Positions 45,426 through 53,715 of a DNA stretch of 64,000 nucleotides are shown here, piece after piece. The DNA is taken from the NCBI RefSeq assembly GCF_011390835.1, contig NZ_JAABRQ010000016.1, positions 1 to 64,000 of the forward strand, given 5' to 3'. The notes under the pieces were generated by a model that searched no databases, was not told where the DNA came from, and saw only the letters and a list, made by a program, of their open reading frames with translations. The stretch comes from Hydrogenophaga sp. (GTDB lineage Bacteria > Pseudomonadota > Gammaproteobacteria > Burkholderiales > Burkholderiaceae_C). Within the stretch, counting starts at the first letter, position 1. Every line of letters begins with the position of its first letter. Made by a program: the position numbers and the translations under genes.

Positions 45426-46028
45426 TCAGCCAGGAGCCTGGCCCAACCAGCGGGTGGTGTGCGCCAGCCCCTGGTGACCCGGTCCCTCGTCCAGCACCAC
45501 CTCGCCCTGCCAGGCCAGCGCCTCCTCAAGCAAACCCGCAAAGTCGTCCCGCAGCAACTCGGGGGTGAACAGCATGGCTGGGTCCTTTGGACCCCCGCTG
45601 CGATGCTGCAGTTGCTGTGGATGAAAACCTTCCAGCAGCAACCAGCCGCCCGGACGCAGGGCAGCAGCCAGGCGCTTGTGCGCCCCGACCCGGATGGCGG
45701 CCGGCAAATGCACGAACACCAGCACCACCGCGTCGAAACAGGCAGGTTCCGGCTCCCAGTCCGCGAGGTCGCCGAGCACGGTGCGCAGCTCGACCCCGCG
45801 CTCGCTGGCGAGCGACTGCGCCTTGGTCAGGCCCACGGCAGAGCCGTCCATGGCCGTGACCCGGTGACCCTGCTCGGCCAACCAGACACCGTTTCGGCCT
45901 TCACCGTCCCCTGGGACCAGCACATCGCCACCCGGCCTGAAGCGCACCTGCTGCTCCACCAAAAAAGCGTTGGGTGCGACGCCGTACTTGTAGCCGCTGA
46001 TGGAAAAGCTCTGATCCCAGAAGTTCAT
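45426..46028 (-). CDS. SAM-dependent methyltransferase (TehB-like)
   Basis: A 200-residue class I methyltransferase starting MNFWDQSF, with YGVAPNAFLVEQ, the SAM loop VLVPGDGEGRNGVWLAE and TAMDGSAVGL. This N-terminal layout is common in TehB-like enzymes that methylate tellurite or thiols. It starts ten bases after the cytochrome c4 stop and is probably part of that operon; a thiol or sulfide substrate is speculation. Confidence 0.8.
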   Translation of the reverse strand: MNFWDQSFSISGYKYGVAPNAFLVEQQVRFRPGGDVLVPGDGEGRNGVWLAEQGHRVTAMDGSAVGLTKAQSLASERGVELRTVLGDLADWEPEPACFDAVVLVFVHLPAAIRVGAHKRLAAALRPGGWLLLEGFHPQQLQHRSGGPKDPAMLFTPELLRDDFAGLLEEALAWQGEVVLDEGPGHQGLAHTTRWLGQAPG

Positions 46029-46038
46029 CGCCAGCAGT

Positions 46039-46842
46039 CTACCGATTGCGCTCGGGCAGATCGGCGTAATAGGTCGCCAGTGCCTCAATTTCAACGCGCG
46101 TGAGCTTTTTCGCAAAGGTGCTCATGCCCTTGGCCGCGTCGTTCGAACGCACGCCGCTCTGGTAGTCGAGCAGGGTGCGGGTGAAGTACAGCGGGTTCTG
46201 CCCGGCCAAGGCCGACGCTTCCAGCTTGCCGCCCTGACCTTTCACACCATGGCAACTGGCGCATGGTGTGAGAAGGCGTGAGGGGTCGCCCTTGCGCACC
46301 AGCTGCGCTGCGCTCATGCCCTCACCTCGGGGTGAGGGGCGCGGCGTACCGTCGTCGCCCGGTGCCGGCAAGCCGGCGTAAAACGCCGAGACATCGGCGA
46401 TCTGCTGCGGCGTCATCATGACGGCAATGTCGTGCATAAGTTCTGCCCGCTTGCCCTCCAGTCGCAGCCGGCTCTGGTAGTCGAGCAGCATCTTGGCCGT
46501 ATAGGCCGATTTCTGACCGGCCAGGTGCGGCCAGTTCTGGGTGGGCGCCACGCCGTTGTCGCCATGGCAGGAGGCGCAGAACAGCTGCTGGTTCACTTCC
46601 CGCCCGCGCACCGCGTCACCGGCCGGCAACGCCGCCAGGGCGTGGCGCAAGGTGGCGGGCGTCCAGCCTTTCGCAGCGGCGCTGTCGGTCGATTCGGTGG
46701 CCAGCGCACTGCCAGCCGACAGACCGATCAAAAAAGCGACGGCTGAAAAAGCGACGGCGGCGAAAGCGATCGCGCCGAGCGATCGACGAAGCAGGCCATC
46801 GGTGGCTGCCGCCAGTTCTTCCAGGTAAGGATCGTGGGTCAT
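46039..46842 (-). CDS. Diheme cytochrome c4-type protein
   Basis: A 267-residue membrane-anchored or exported protein: one N-terminal hydrophobic helix (about 22-48), then two cytochrome c domains with CASCH at 89-93 and 194-198. Both repeats share the pattern GQxxxYTxxxLLDYQSR-like sequence (KMLLDYQSRLRL, RTLLDYQSGVRS) typical of cytochrome c4. It probably carries electrons from the flavocytochrome to the oxidase encoded upstream. Fourteen bases behind the flavoprotein gene. Confidence 0.92.
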   Translation of the reverse strand: MTHDPYLEELAAATDGLLRRSLGAIAFAAVAFSAVAFLIGLSAGSALATESTDSAAAKGWTPATLRHALAALPAGDAVRGREVNQQLFCASCHGDNGVAPTQNWPHLAGQKSAYTAKMLLDYQSRLRLEGKRAELMHDIAVMMTPQQIADVSAFYAGLPAPGDDGTPRPSPRGEGMSAAQLVRKGDPSRLLTPCASCHGVKGQGGKLEASALAGQNPLYFTRTLLDYQSGVRSNDAAKGMSTFAKKLTRVEIEALATYYADLPERNR

Positions 46843-46856
46843 GGGACGGATTCCGT

Positions 46857-48224
46857 TCAGGTGAAACAGTCGGCGGTGAAGGTGCGCAACCAGGCCTGCT
46901 GGTAGCGGGCGCCGAGTTTGATCTGGGCTGGCGTGGCGCTCAGCGGCAGGTAGCGCTGCTTCGTGTTGATGCGTGTGATCTTGCCGTCAACGATCTTGAA
47001 GACGTCGGCAACAAACAGGCCATAGTCCTTGCCGGCCAGCGCGTAGCAGGTGTTCTCCCACAGGGGCTCAGGCGCGCTGCGCCCAGCCAGTTCCTCGACG
47101 ATGGCGCGCGCCACCACCTTGGCCTGGTTGTTGGCGGAGAAACCGCTCTTGGGCATGGCGTCCGCAATACAGGCGTCGCCAATCACATGCACGTTGGGCT
47201 GCAGCGTGGAAGCAAACGTGCGCCGATCCACCGGGCAGAAGCCGCTGCCATCGGCCAGTCCCAAGGTCATGGCGACCTGCCCGGCCCTCATGGGCGGAAT
47301 GACGTTGATCACATCGGCCTTGATGGTCTCGGCCTCGGTCTCGATGCGCATGTTCTTCGAATCGATCTTGAGCGTGCGGCCTCCGTCCTTGCCACGCACC
47401 CAGCTCAGCATGCTGGTGCCGCTGTGCTGCTTCACCTCCACCTGATCCTGCATCTTCTGCACGTAGTCGGTGGGAAGGTTGAACTTGTAGAGCCGGTTCC
47501 AGCCCAGCATCATGGTCTGGTCGGTCACGAAGCTGTCTTTCGGGTCGACGATGATGACCTTGGCCGTCGGGTTGTGCTTCGCGAACCACTCGGTCATGAG
47601 CGCGGCGCGCTCGTAGGGGCCGGGCGGACAACGGTAGGGGTTGGGTGGCGCCGCGATGACGAAGGTGCCGCCCTGGCGCATGCCTTGCAGCTGCTTGGCC
47701 AGCAAGGCGGTTTGCTCGCCAGGAATCCAGCCCGAAGGCACGGCGGTGCGCGCCACTGACTCGCTGTAACCGGCGTAGTTTTCGTAGAGCAACTGGATGC
47801 CAGGGGAGACGACCAGTCGGTCGTAGGCGATCTTCTGCCGGCCAGCGGTGTTCACGGTGCGCGCGACCGGGTCGAAGCCGGTTACGGTGTCGAACACGAA
47901 GTTGATGCCGTAGGTGCTTCGCAGCGCGTCGTAGCTCACCTGGAGTTCGTCCATGGTGGCGTGCTGGTTCAGCACCTCGCTGGAGCCATACGGCCGCACA
48001 TAGACCGGGTTCTTCTCGATCACCGTGACCTTGAGCGACGGGTTGAACAGCTTGAGGTATTTTGCCGTGGTGGCACCCCCCACCCCGCCACCAACGATGA
48101 CGATGCGGGCGGTCCCGGCGGCAAACGACAGACTGGGCGCCGCAGCCACCGAAAGCAGGCCGAGGGCCTGCGTCAGCCAGTCGCGACGCGACAGGGATGA
48201 CTTGGAAAGATCAGCGTGGGCCAT
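46857..48224 (-). CDS. fccB: Flavocytochrome c sulfide dehydrogenase flavoprotein subunit (FccB-like)
   Basis: A 455-residue Tat-exported flavoprotein (SRRDWLTQALG signal, FAD loop IVIVGGGVGG). Cys199 (YRCPPGPYER) and Cys330 (GFCPVDRRTF) match the redox disulfide of FccB. The cysteine that binds FAD covalently is replaced: the region reads VYVRPYGSSEV (74-84). AAAGGAGG lies six bases before ATG 48224, which overlaps the cytochrome stop by one base. It should oxidise sulfide to sulfur and pass electrons to the cytochrome c proteins beside it. Confidence 0.88.
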   Translation of the reverse strand: MAHADLSKSSLSRRDWLTQALGLLSVAAAPSLSFAAGTARIVIVGGGVGGATTAKYLKLFNPSLKVTVIEKNPVYVRPYGSSEVLNQHATMDELQVSYDALRSTYGINFVFDTVTGFDPVARTVNTAGRQKIAYDRLVVSPGIQLLYENYAGYSESVARTAVPSGWIPGEQTALLAKQLQGMRQGGTFVIAAPPNPYRCPPGPYERAALMTEWFAKHNPTAKVIIVDPKDSFVTDQTMMLGWNRLYKFNLPTDYVQKMQDQVEVKQHSGTSMLSWVRGKDGGRTLKIDSKNMRIETEAETIKADVINVIPPMRAGQVAMTLGLADGSGFCPVDRRTFASTLQPNVHVIGDACIADAMPKSGFSANNQAKVVARAIVEELAGRSAPEPLWENTCYALAGKDYGLFVADVFKIVDGKITRINTKQRYLPLSATPAQIKLGARYQQAWLRTFTADCFT

Positions 48225-48685
48225 CACTGACCTCCTTTGGATGCGGGTGCCGCCTGGGGCGGGACGGCAACGAAAAAGTCGCCCATGGCGCGAATCTCGG
48301 TGTCGCTGAAGCCCTGGGCCACGTGGCTCATGAGCGTGGCCGGACGTCGACCTTCACGAAAGTCGGTCATGGTGGTCACGAACTGGCGCACCGGCATGCC
48401 GGCCAAGGGCATGAAGGACTCGTCGCCTAGTCGGCCCAGCGTGCCGTGGCAGGCGGCGCAGCCGTGGGCCATCATTTCGCCCGAAATCAGCGGCTCGCTG
48501 GCCGGGGGTGCGGTTGCGGCTGCAACGGTCACCGGGATGGACGAGGTCTGCGCGATGGCCCGCACCGCCAACGTGGCCACCGAAGTGGCACCGAGTGCCA
48601 CCAGAAGAGTCCAGACCAAGACCTGGCGCCACGGCAGCGACGGGCGCACCGGTGGCAAGGTCGACATGTCGAGTGGTTGTTTCAT
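48224..48685 (-). CDS. Membrane-anchored monoheme cytochrome c
   Basis: A 153-residue protein with an N-terminal membrane helix (about 21-45) and one c-type haem site CAACH (76-80). The motif GFSDTEIRAMGDFFVA is that of the cytochrome subunits of flavocytochrome c and c4-like proteins. It lies one base behind the oxidase subunit and overlaps the FccB start, so it is probably the haem partner of that flavoprotein. Confidence 0.88.
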   Translation of the reverse strand: MKQPLDMSTLPPVRPSLPWRQVLVWTLLVALGATSVATLAVRAIAQTSSIPVTVAAATAPPASEPLISGEMMAHGCAACHGTLGRLGDESFMPLAGMPVRQFVTTMTDFREGRRPATLMSHVAQGFSDTEIRAMGDFFVAVPPQAAPASKGGQ

Positions 48686-48686
48686 A

Positions 48687-49910
48687 TCAGCGGGCCCAGA
48701 CGTAAAAGCCAACGGCGAAATACAGCACGGTCCAGGCCACCAGCAGGCCGACCGACCACTGCCCGATGCGGGTCACGGCGGGGCTGGGGGTGTACAGGCC
48801 CTTGCTCTGGCCGGCCTGCCACGCAACGGTGAGCAGGTAGGCCAGCGTGACGCCGCCGACGACGCCGAAGGTGACGAAAAACAGCGAAGTGCTGTACCAG
48901 TCCATGTTGATTCGGTAGTCCATGGCGTCATAGCCGTGGCTGCCCAGCAGGGTCACAAAGCGCAGCATCTCGCGCGCAGCGCCTACGACGATCAAGCCCA
49001 CTGCGCCGGCACCGAAGATGCCGTACCCCCAGACGCCGCTGTCGATGCGGTCCCGCAGCACCAGCGGCAAGGCCACCACGGCAAGCAGGGCCACGAGCGC
49101 CACCAGCATCCAGACCGAGGTCGCGAACCAGGCCATCTTCTCGGGCAGGGTCAGCATCCAGACCGCACCGATCAGCACCGAGACCACGCCACCGACCAGC
49201 ATCAGCCGCTGGGCCAGGCTGCGCACCCAGCCCAGGTAGGCCGAATCGGCTTCGTTGGCACCTTGCAAGTAGCGGCGGTAGCCGTACAACCAAGCGCCCG
49301 TGACCGGGGCCGACAAGGCAATGAAGAACAGAAAGCGCGGCAGGTTCCAGTAGTGCAGCGAATGGCCATTGGGGTTGACCACACCTTTGGGGGCATACCA
49401 TGCCATCCACTGCTCGGGGAACAGCATCTGGTTGGTCAGGCTGTGCACGATGAAGCCCACGGCCAGAAGCAGGGCCAGCGACAGCAGCATCCAGATGCCA
49501 CCGCGCCCGCCATCGGCCACGATGTCGTGGTTTTTCCAGTAGAAGATGTACATCGCGATGTAGCCGGCGATCAACAAGGCGATGAAGCCGATCACCCACC
49601 AGGCCGAGAGCACGTTGGACGTGTACCAGAACGGGTCGTAGACCACCTGCACGAACAGCAGTGGCGCCACACCGATCACGATGGCCACCGACACCGCGAT
49701 CTTGGCGGTGATCAGCATGGCGGCGGCCAGGCGGCGCCAATGGGTGCTGGCGCTGAAGGCGCCGCGCAGCGTGAGCGAGGCAGCACCCAGCATCACGTGC
49801 ACCGCCGCCATGTGCAGCGCGAAGGTGAGAACACCCAGCACCAGGAACACCAGCGGATGGGACGGTACACCGGCCTGATCGCGCAGCGCATAGAGCATTT
49901 CGGGGGTCAT
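48687..49910 (-). CDS. Membrane subunit II partner of the cytochrome-c-linked bd-type oxidase
   Basis: A 407-residue inner-membrane protein with about ten helices, no c-type haem motif, and conserved-looking segments such as FALHMAAVHVMLGAASL and VYDPFWYTSNVLSAWW. It is encoded four bases behind the subunit I gene, in the place CydB would occupy, but it is only distantly CydB-like. I assign it as the second membrane subunit from position and topology. Confidence 0.75.
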   Translation of the reverse strand: MTPEMLYALRDQAGVPSHPLVFLVLGVLTFALHMAAVHVMLGAASLTLRGAFSASTHWRRLAAAMLITAKIAVSVAIVIGVAPLLFVQVVYDPFWYTSNVLSAWWVIGFIALLIAGYIAMYIFYWKNHDIVADGGRGGIWMLLSLALLLAVGFIVHSLTNQMLFPEQWMAWYAPKGVVNPNGHSLHYWNLPRFLFFIALSAPVTGAWLYGYRRYLQGANEADSAYLGWVRSLAQRLMLVGGVVSVLIGAVWMLTLPEKMAWFATSVWMLVALVALLAVVALPLVLRDRIDSGVWGYGIFGAGAVGLIVVGAAREMLRFVTLLGSHGYDAMDYRINMDWYSTSLFFVTFGVVGGVTLAYLLTVAWQAGQSKGLYTPSPAVTRIGQWSVGLLVAWTVLYFAVGFYVWAR

Positions 49911-49914
49911 GGTC

Positions 49915-51306
49915 TTACTCCTTGGCCGCGGTCGTGACGGCGGGCGCCTGGACCGTGCTCACCGTCGGGGTGGGCGACAGCGTGACGATGAAGCTCGCGA
50001 GCGCGCGGGCCTCGTCATCGTTGAAGGGGATTTGCGGCATGTACAGGGTGTTGCCACCCGACAGCGCCGCCTGCAGGTACTCGGCCACCTCGGCCTCGGT
50101 GTGGGTGCCGGTGAAGTAGTTGCGCAGCGGGCGGATGCCGGTGCTGCTCAGCGAATGACAGTTGGAGCAAGTGTTGAGCGCCAGCAGCCGACCAGCTTCA
50201 ACGCGGTTGCCGTCGTCTATGGCGCGCAGCGCCTCGGGCACGAACACCAGCGTCTTCATGAAACCGTGCGCCTCAATGGTCGGAATCTCGGACTTCACGC
50301 CCATGCCCGGTACGTCGCGACCGATCACCTGATTGGAATACACATACTGGCCAGCCACCCAGGGCTTGCGGATGGATTCGCGTGCCACCTCTTCGGGCCA
50401 GAGACCAAAAACCAGCACCGCCACCGTCATGACCGCCGCCAGGCTGGACACCAGCGCACGTGGCTGCACCAGCGTCAGGATGAAATAGGCCAGCGTGCCC
50501 GCCACCACGCTCAGCAGCGCCATGGGGAAGTGCGCTGGCAAGCGGTTCTGCAGCACCACGTCGGCCGTCTCGGGCAGCGTGGCGAGGTACCACTGCAGCA
50601 TGCCTGCCCCGGCCAGCGTAGCGACGATACCCAGCCAGGCCAACTTGGTCGCGATGCTTTTCTTCAGCGCGGCGTCCTTGAACTGGCCGGCCACGATGCC
50701 GCCCACCACCGCCGTCATGGTAAACATGAACGCGGTCCGCATGCCCAGCTGGGCGAAGGTGTTGGGGCCGTAAAAGGCGTTGAGCACACCGCCGGTCTCG
50801 CTCCATGCCGCTTTGCCCGGCCACATCATGAAGCTGAGAATGCCCACAATGACCAGCATGGTCGTGTATGAGGTCAGGCCGAAGATCAGCGAGATGCGGG
50901 TGTGGGTTTTCACATCCACCTTGCCGACCAGGTAGATCAGCATGTAGACGCCGACCACCTCGATCACGAAAAACACCCATTCGGTGGCCCACATCCAGAC
51001 GAAGCTGTGGATCAGCGCCGAAATGCCGCGCGGGCTGGCCACCGTGGTGGAGTACCAGATGCCCGGGCCGGTGATGGAGCCCAGCACGTAGCTGAACACC
51101 AGCAGGAACAGCCCGTAGCGCTTGATGAATTCAAGCAACTCGGGCTTGTTGTGGCGATGCGCGTGGTTGGTCAGCCAGGCAAAGAAAATCGCCGCGCCAA
51201 CCGAGGTGTGCGAAAACAGCACGTGGATCGTGGCGATGAAACCGACGATCCAGCCACTACCCACGCCTGGCTCAAACCAGGTGGGATACAGACCGAGCAT
51301 GTCCAT
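49915..51306 (-). CDS. bd-superfamily oxidase subunit I fused to a cytochrome c domain
   Basis: A 463-residue protein: nine helices with CydA-like features (FATIHVLFSHTSVGAA region with His28, and ESIRKPW at 310-316 in place of EVGRQPW), then a C-terminal cytochrome c domain with CSNCH at 380-384 and a likely distal Met423 (LYMPQIP). Such c-domain fusions form a separate class of the bd superfamily and are expected to take electrons from cytochrome c rather than quinol. First gene of a five- to seven-gene operon with FccB and cytochromes; ATG 51306 or 51300. Confidence 0.85.
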   Translation of the reverse strand: MDMLGLYPTWFEPGVGSGWIVGFIATIHVLFSHTSVGAAIFFAWLTNHAHRHNKPELLEFIKRYGLFLLVFSYVLGSITGPGIWYSTTVASPRGISALIHSFVWMWATEWVFFVIEVVGVYMLIYLVGKVDVKTHTRISLIFGLTSYTTMLVIVGILSFMMWPGKAAWSETGGVLNAFYGPNTFAQLGMRTAFMFTMTAVVGGIVAGQFKDAALKKSIATKLAWLGIVATLAGAGMLQWYLATLPETADVVLQNRLPAHFPMALLSVVAGTLAYFILTLVQPRALVSSLAAVMTVAVLVFGLWPEEVARESIRKPWVAGQYVYSNQVIGRDVPGMGVKSEIPTIEAHGFMKTLVFVPEALRAIDDGNRVEAGRLLALNTCSNCHSLSSTGIRPLRNYFTGTHTEAEVAEYLQAALSGGNTLYMPQIPFNDDEARALASFIVTLSPTPTVSTVQAPAVTTAAKE

Positions 51307-51368
51307 GAACTTGTCTTCCTCAACGAAACTGCTGCGGGGGAATGCCCACCAGCATGTCAGGAGGAAAT

Positions 51369-51384
51369 CACAAGAAGCGTGCCA
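51369..51384 (-). promoter_or_regulatory. Sigma-54-like -24/-12 element upstream of the c-type oxidase operon
   Basis: The minus strand reads TGGCACG-N4-TTGTG: the -24 half is perfect and the -12 half has TTG with C replaced by T. It is about 63 bases before the ATG and some 93-107 bases from the palindromes at 51477-51504. Confidence 0.55.
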
Positions 51385-51476
51385 GCGCTCAGGCGGAGAA
51401 AAAGTGTTTAAAAATCAAATACTTGCGTACGAATCACCGCAGAGCAGCCTATTTCGCTCGCGCCGAATCCGTCGGA

Positions 51477-51504
51477 TTGGCAGACATGTCTGCCAAAAAT
51501 GGCA
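51477..51504. promoter_or_regulatory. Overlapping palindromes, candidate FisR-type enhancer
   Basis: TTGGCAGACATGTCTGCCAA (51477-51496) is a perfect 20-base palindrome. TGCCAAAAATGGCA (51491-51504) overlaps it and is the exact reverse complement of the palindrome between cydA and the FisR-like gene. Confidence 0.6.
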
Positions 51505-51544
51505 GGTCAAGATGGGGCTGCTGGCTCAGTGCATCGCACCACAA

Positions 51545-51576
51545 CAAAAGACCCGCCGGGCCGAGGCCGGGCGGGT
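51545..51576 (-). terminator. Rho-independent terminator behind ssb
   Basis: On the minus strand ACCCGCC-C-GGCC pairs with GGCC-CGGCGGGT around a short TCGG-type loop (51551-51576), followed by CTTTTGTTG. It is 54 bases past the ssb stop. Confidence 0.8.
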
Positions 51577-51630
51577 CAGTAGCCGCGTCCAGGGAAGACG
51601 ACTGCGGCCAGCATGAGGGCAAGGTGCTAT

Positions 51631-52125
51631 TTAGAACGGAATGTCGTCGTCCATATCGTCGAAACCGCTGGACTGGCGGGCCGGCGCGGGGGCCGGGGCC
51701 TGGCGCGGCGTTGGGGCTGCAGCGCGGGGGGCCGCAGCGGGCCGCGAGTAGCCGCCACCGCCACCCTCTTCGCCGCCGCCCGTGCCTTCACGGCCACCGA
51801 GCAGCTGCATTTCGGTAGCGATGATGTCCACGGTGTTCTTTTCCACGCCGGTGGTCTTGTCCACATAGGTACCGTATTTCAATCGGCCTTCCACATAGAT
51901 CGGACGGCCCTTCTTCACGTACTCGCCGGCGATCTCGGCCAGGCGGTCGTAAAAGGTGACGCGGTGCCACTGCGTATCTTCGATCATTTCGCCGCTGTTC
52001 TTGTCCTTGCGGCGGCTCGAGGTGGCCACGCTGACATTGGCCACCGCCTGGCCCGAGGGCAGGTAGCGGATTTCGGGATCGCGGCCGCAGTTGCCGACGA
52101 GGATGACTTTGTTGACGGAGGCCAT
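51631..52125 (-). CDS. ssb: Single-stranded DNA-binding protein
   Basis: A 164-residue SSB. The N-terminal OB fold ([21 protein letters not shown] shortened: [18 protein letters not shown]) runs to about residue 112, then a Gly-rich and Pro/Ala-rich linker, and the acidic partner-binding tip [12 protein letters not shown] 52125 has AAGGA upstream. Divergent from the ClC gene. Confidence 0.97.
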   Translation of the reverse strand: MASVNKVILVGNCGRDPEIRYLPSGQAVANVSVATSSRRKDKNSGEMIEDTQWHRVTFYDRLAEIAGEYVKKGRPIYVEGRLKYGTYVDKTTGVEKNTVDIIATEMQLLGGREGTGGGEEGGGGGYSRPAAAPRAAAPTPRQAPAPAPARQSSGFDDMDDDIPF

Positions 52126-52248
52126 GGGGGGGTTCCTTGGAGGGACTGAATGGAAGGCAGCGGCGCCGCGAGCGCCTGACATGGCATTGTGCCGCATGCC
52201 TGCGGCCGGAGGTCAAGGGCGCGGGATGCCACAATGGATCTCTGCCTT

Positions 52249-53700
52249 ATGAATCGCGAACCCGATTTTTTCCAGAACCTGCAGGATGAACTGTCCGACG
52301 GTCGGGCGTGGCTGGACCGCAGCATCGTACTCGGCTACGCAGTGCTGGCAGGCTTGTTCGTGGTGGCATTCACCTACATGAGCGAAACCGCTTTCGAGTG
52401 GTTCAAACACCTGCACGCCACCGCGCCCTGGGTGGTGCTGATCTGGACGCCGGCGCTCACGGCCGGGATCGTCTGGTGCACCCGGCGCTATTTCCCGGGT
52501 GCCTCGGGATCGGGCATTCCGCAGGTGATCGCGGCACTGGATCCGAAGGTGGATCCCAAAGCCCGGCGCCATTTTGTCTCGCTGCGCCTGACGCTGGCCA
52601 AGATGGTGCTGGGCGCAGCCGGCCTGCTGGCCGGGCTGTCGGCCGGGAGAGAAGGTCCTTCGGTGCAGGTCGCTGCCGGCGTACTGCATGACGCCCGACG
52701 CTGGCTGCGGCCCGGCTCGGCGATGAACGACCAGGCGCTGCTGGTGGCCGGCGGCGCAGCCGGCATCGCCGCCGCGTTCAATGCCCCGCTGGCCGGAGTC
52801 GTGTTCGCCATCGAGGAGCTCTCCAAACGCATGGATTCGCGCACCAACGGCGTCATCATCTCGGCCATCGTGCTGGCGGGTCTGGTCAGCATTTCCTTCT
52901 TCGGCAACCTGACCTACTTCGGCTCCATCACGGTGCCGGGGCTGAGCTGGGGCGTGTTTTTGCCTGGTGTGGTTGTGGTGCTGTTGTGCGGCGTGATGGG
53001 CGGCTTGTTTTCGCGCCTGCTGGTGGCGTCCATCGAAGGTCTGCCCGACCGGGTGAGCGCGCTGCGGCGCGCCAAGCCCGTGCGCTTTGCGGCGGCCTGT
53101 GGCTTGGTCATTGCGGTGATTGGCCTGGTCACCGGTGGCGCCACCTTTGGCGCTGGCGCCGAGGAAGTGCGTCTCATGCTGGCGGGCGAGAGCGACGTCA
53201 CCAAGCTGTACATGCTGCTCAAGCTGGTGGCCACCTGGCTGACCGCCTGGGCTGGCGTGCCTGGCGGCATTTTTGCGCCCTCACTGTCCATCGGTGCCGG
53301 GGTGGGCAACGATGTGGCGCAAATCTTTCTCGGCCCAGAGGCTCGCGCGCTGGCGCCCATCTTGATTGCGCTGGGCATGGCGGGCTTTCTGGCCGCCACC
53401 ACCCAGGCACCGCTGACGTCTTTCATCATCGTGATGGAAATGATCGATGGCCGAGCCATGGTGCTCAGCCTGATGGCGTCCGCCATGCTCGCCAGCCTGA
53501 TTGCGCGTCTGATCAGCCGCCCGCTGTATCACACCCTCTCCTCGCTGATGATTCAGGCCGCCATCAAGACCGGCGAGCCCGCGCAGCGGGTGGAGACCGC
53601 ACCCGAAGCCACTCCCGAGGCCGAGCCACGCCAGGCTGCTTTAGATCCCACGACGCCCTCGGCACCTGAAACACCCTCAGCGCCGGACTCGCCGCGCTGA
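52249..53700 (+). CDS. ClC-family chloride channel/antiporter
   Basis: An inner-membrane protein of 483 residues with the ClC anion-selectivity motifs GSGIPQ, GREGPSVQ (including the gating glutamate) and GVPGGIFAPSLSIGAG. The C-terminal about 45 residues are Pro/Ala/Glu-rich and probably disordered; there are no CBS domains. Start is uncertain between ATG 52249 (MNREPDF, used) and ATG 52234. Channel versus proton antiporter cannot be decided here. Confidence 0.9.
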   Translation: MNREPDFFQNLQDELSDGRAWLDRSIVLGYAVLAGLFVVAFTYMSETAFEWFKHLHATAPWVVLIWTPALTAGIVWCTRRYFPGASGSGIPQVIAALDPKVDPKARRHFVSLRLTLAKMVLGAAGLLAGLSAGREGPSVQVAAGVLHDARRWLRPGSAMNDQALLVAGGAAGIAAAFNAPLAGVVFAIEELSKRMDSRTNGVIISAIVLAGLVSISFFGNLTYFGSITVPGLSWGVFLPGVVVVLLCGVMGGLFSRLLVASIEGLPDRVSALRRAKPVRFAAACGLVIAVIGLVTGGATFGAGAEEVRLMLAGESDVTKLYMLLKLVATWLTAWAGVPGGIFAPSLSIGAGVGNDVAQIFLGPEARALAPILIALGMAGFLAATTQAPLTSFIIVMEMIDGRAMVLSLMASAMLASLIARLISRPLYHTLSSLMIQAAIKTGEPAQRVETAPEATPEAEPRQAALDPTTPSAPETPSAPDSPR

Positions 53701-53715
53701 ACCCGGGCGCAAAAA

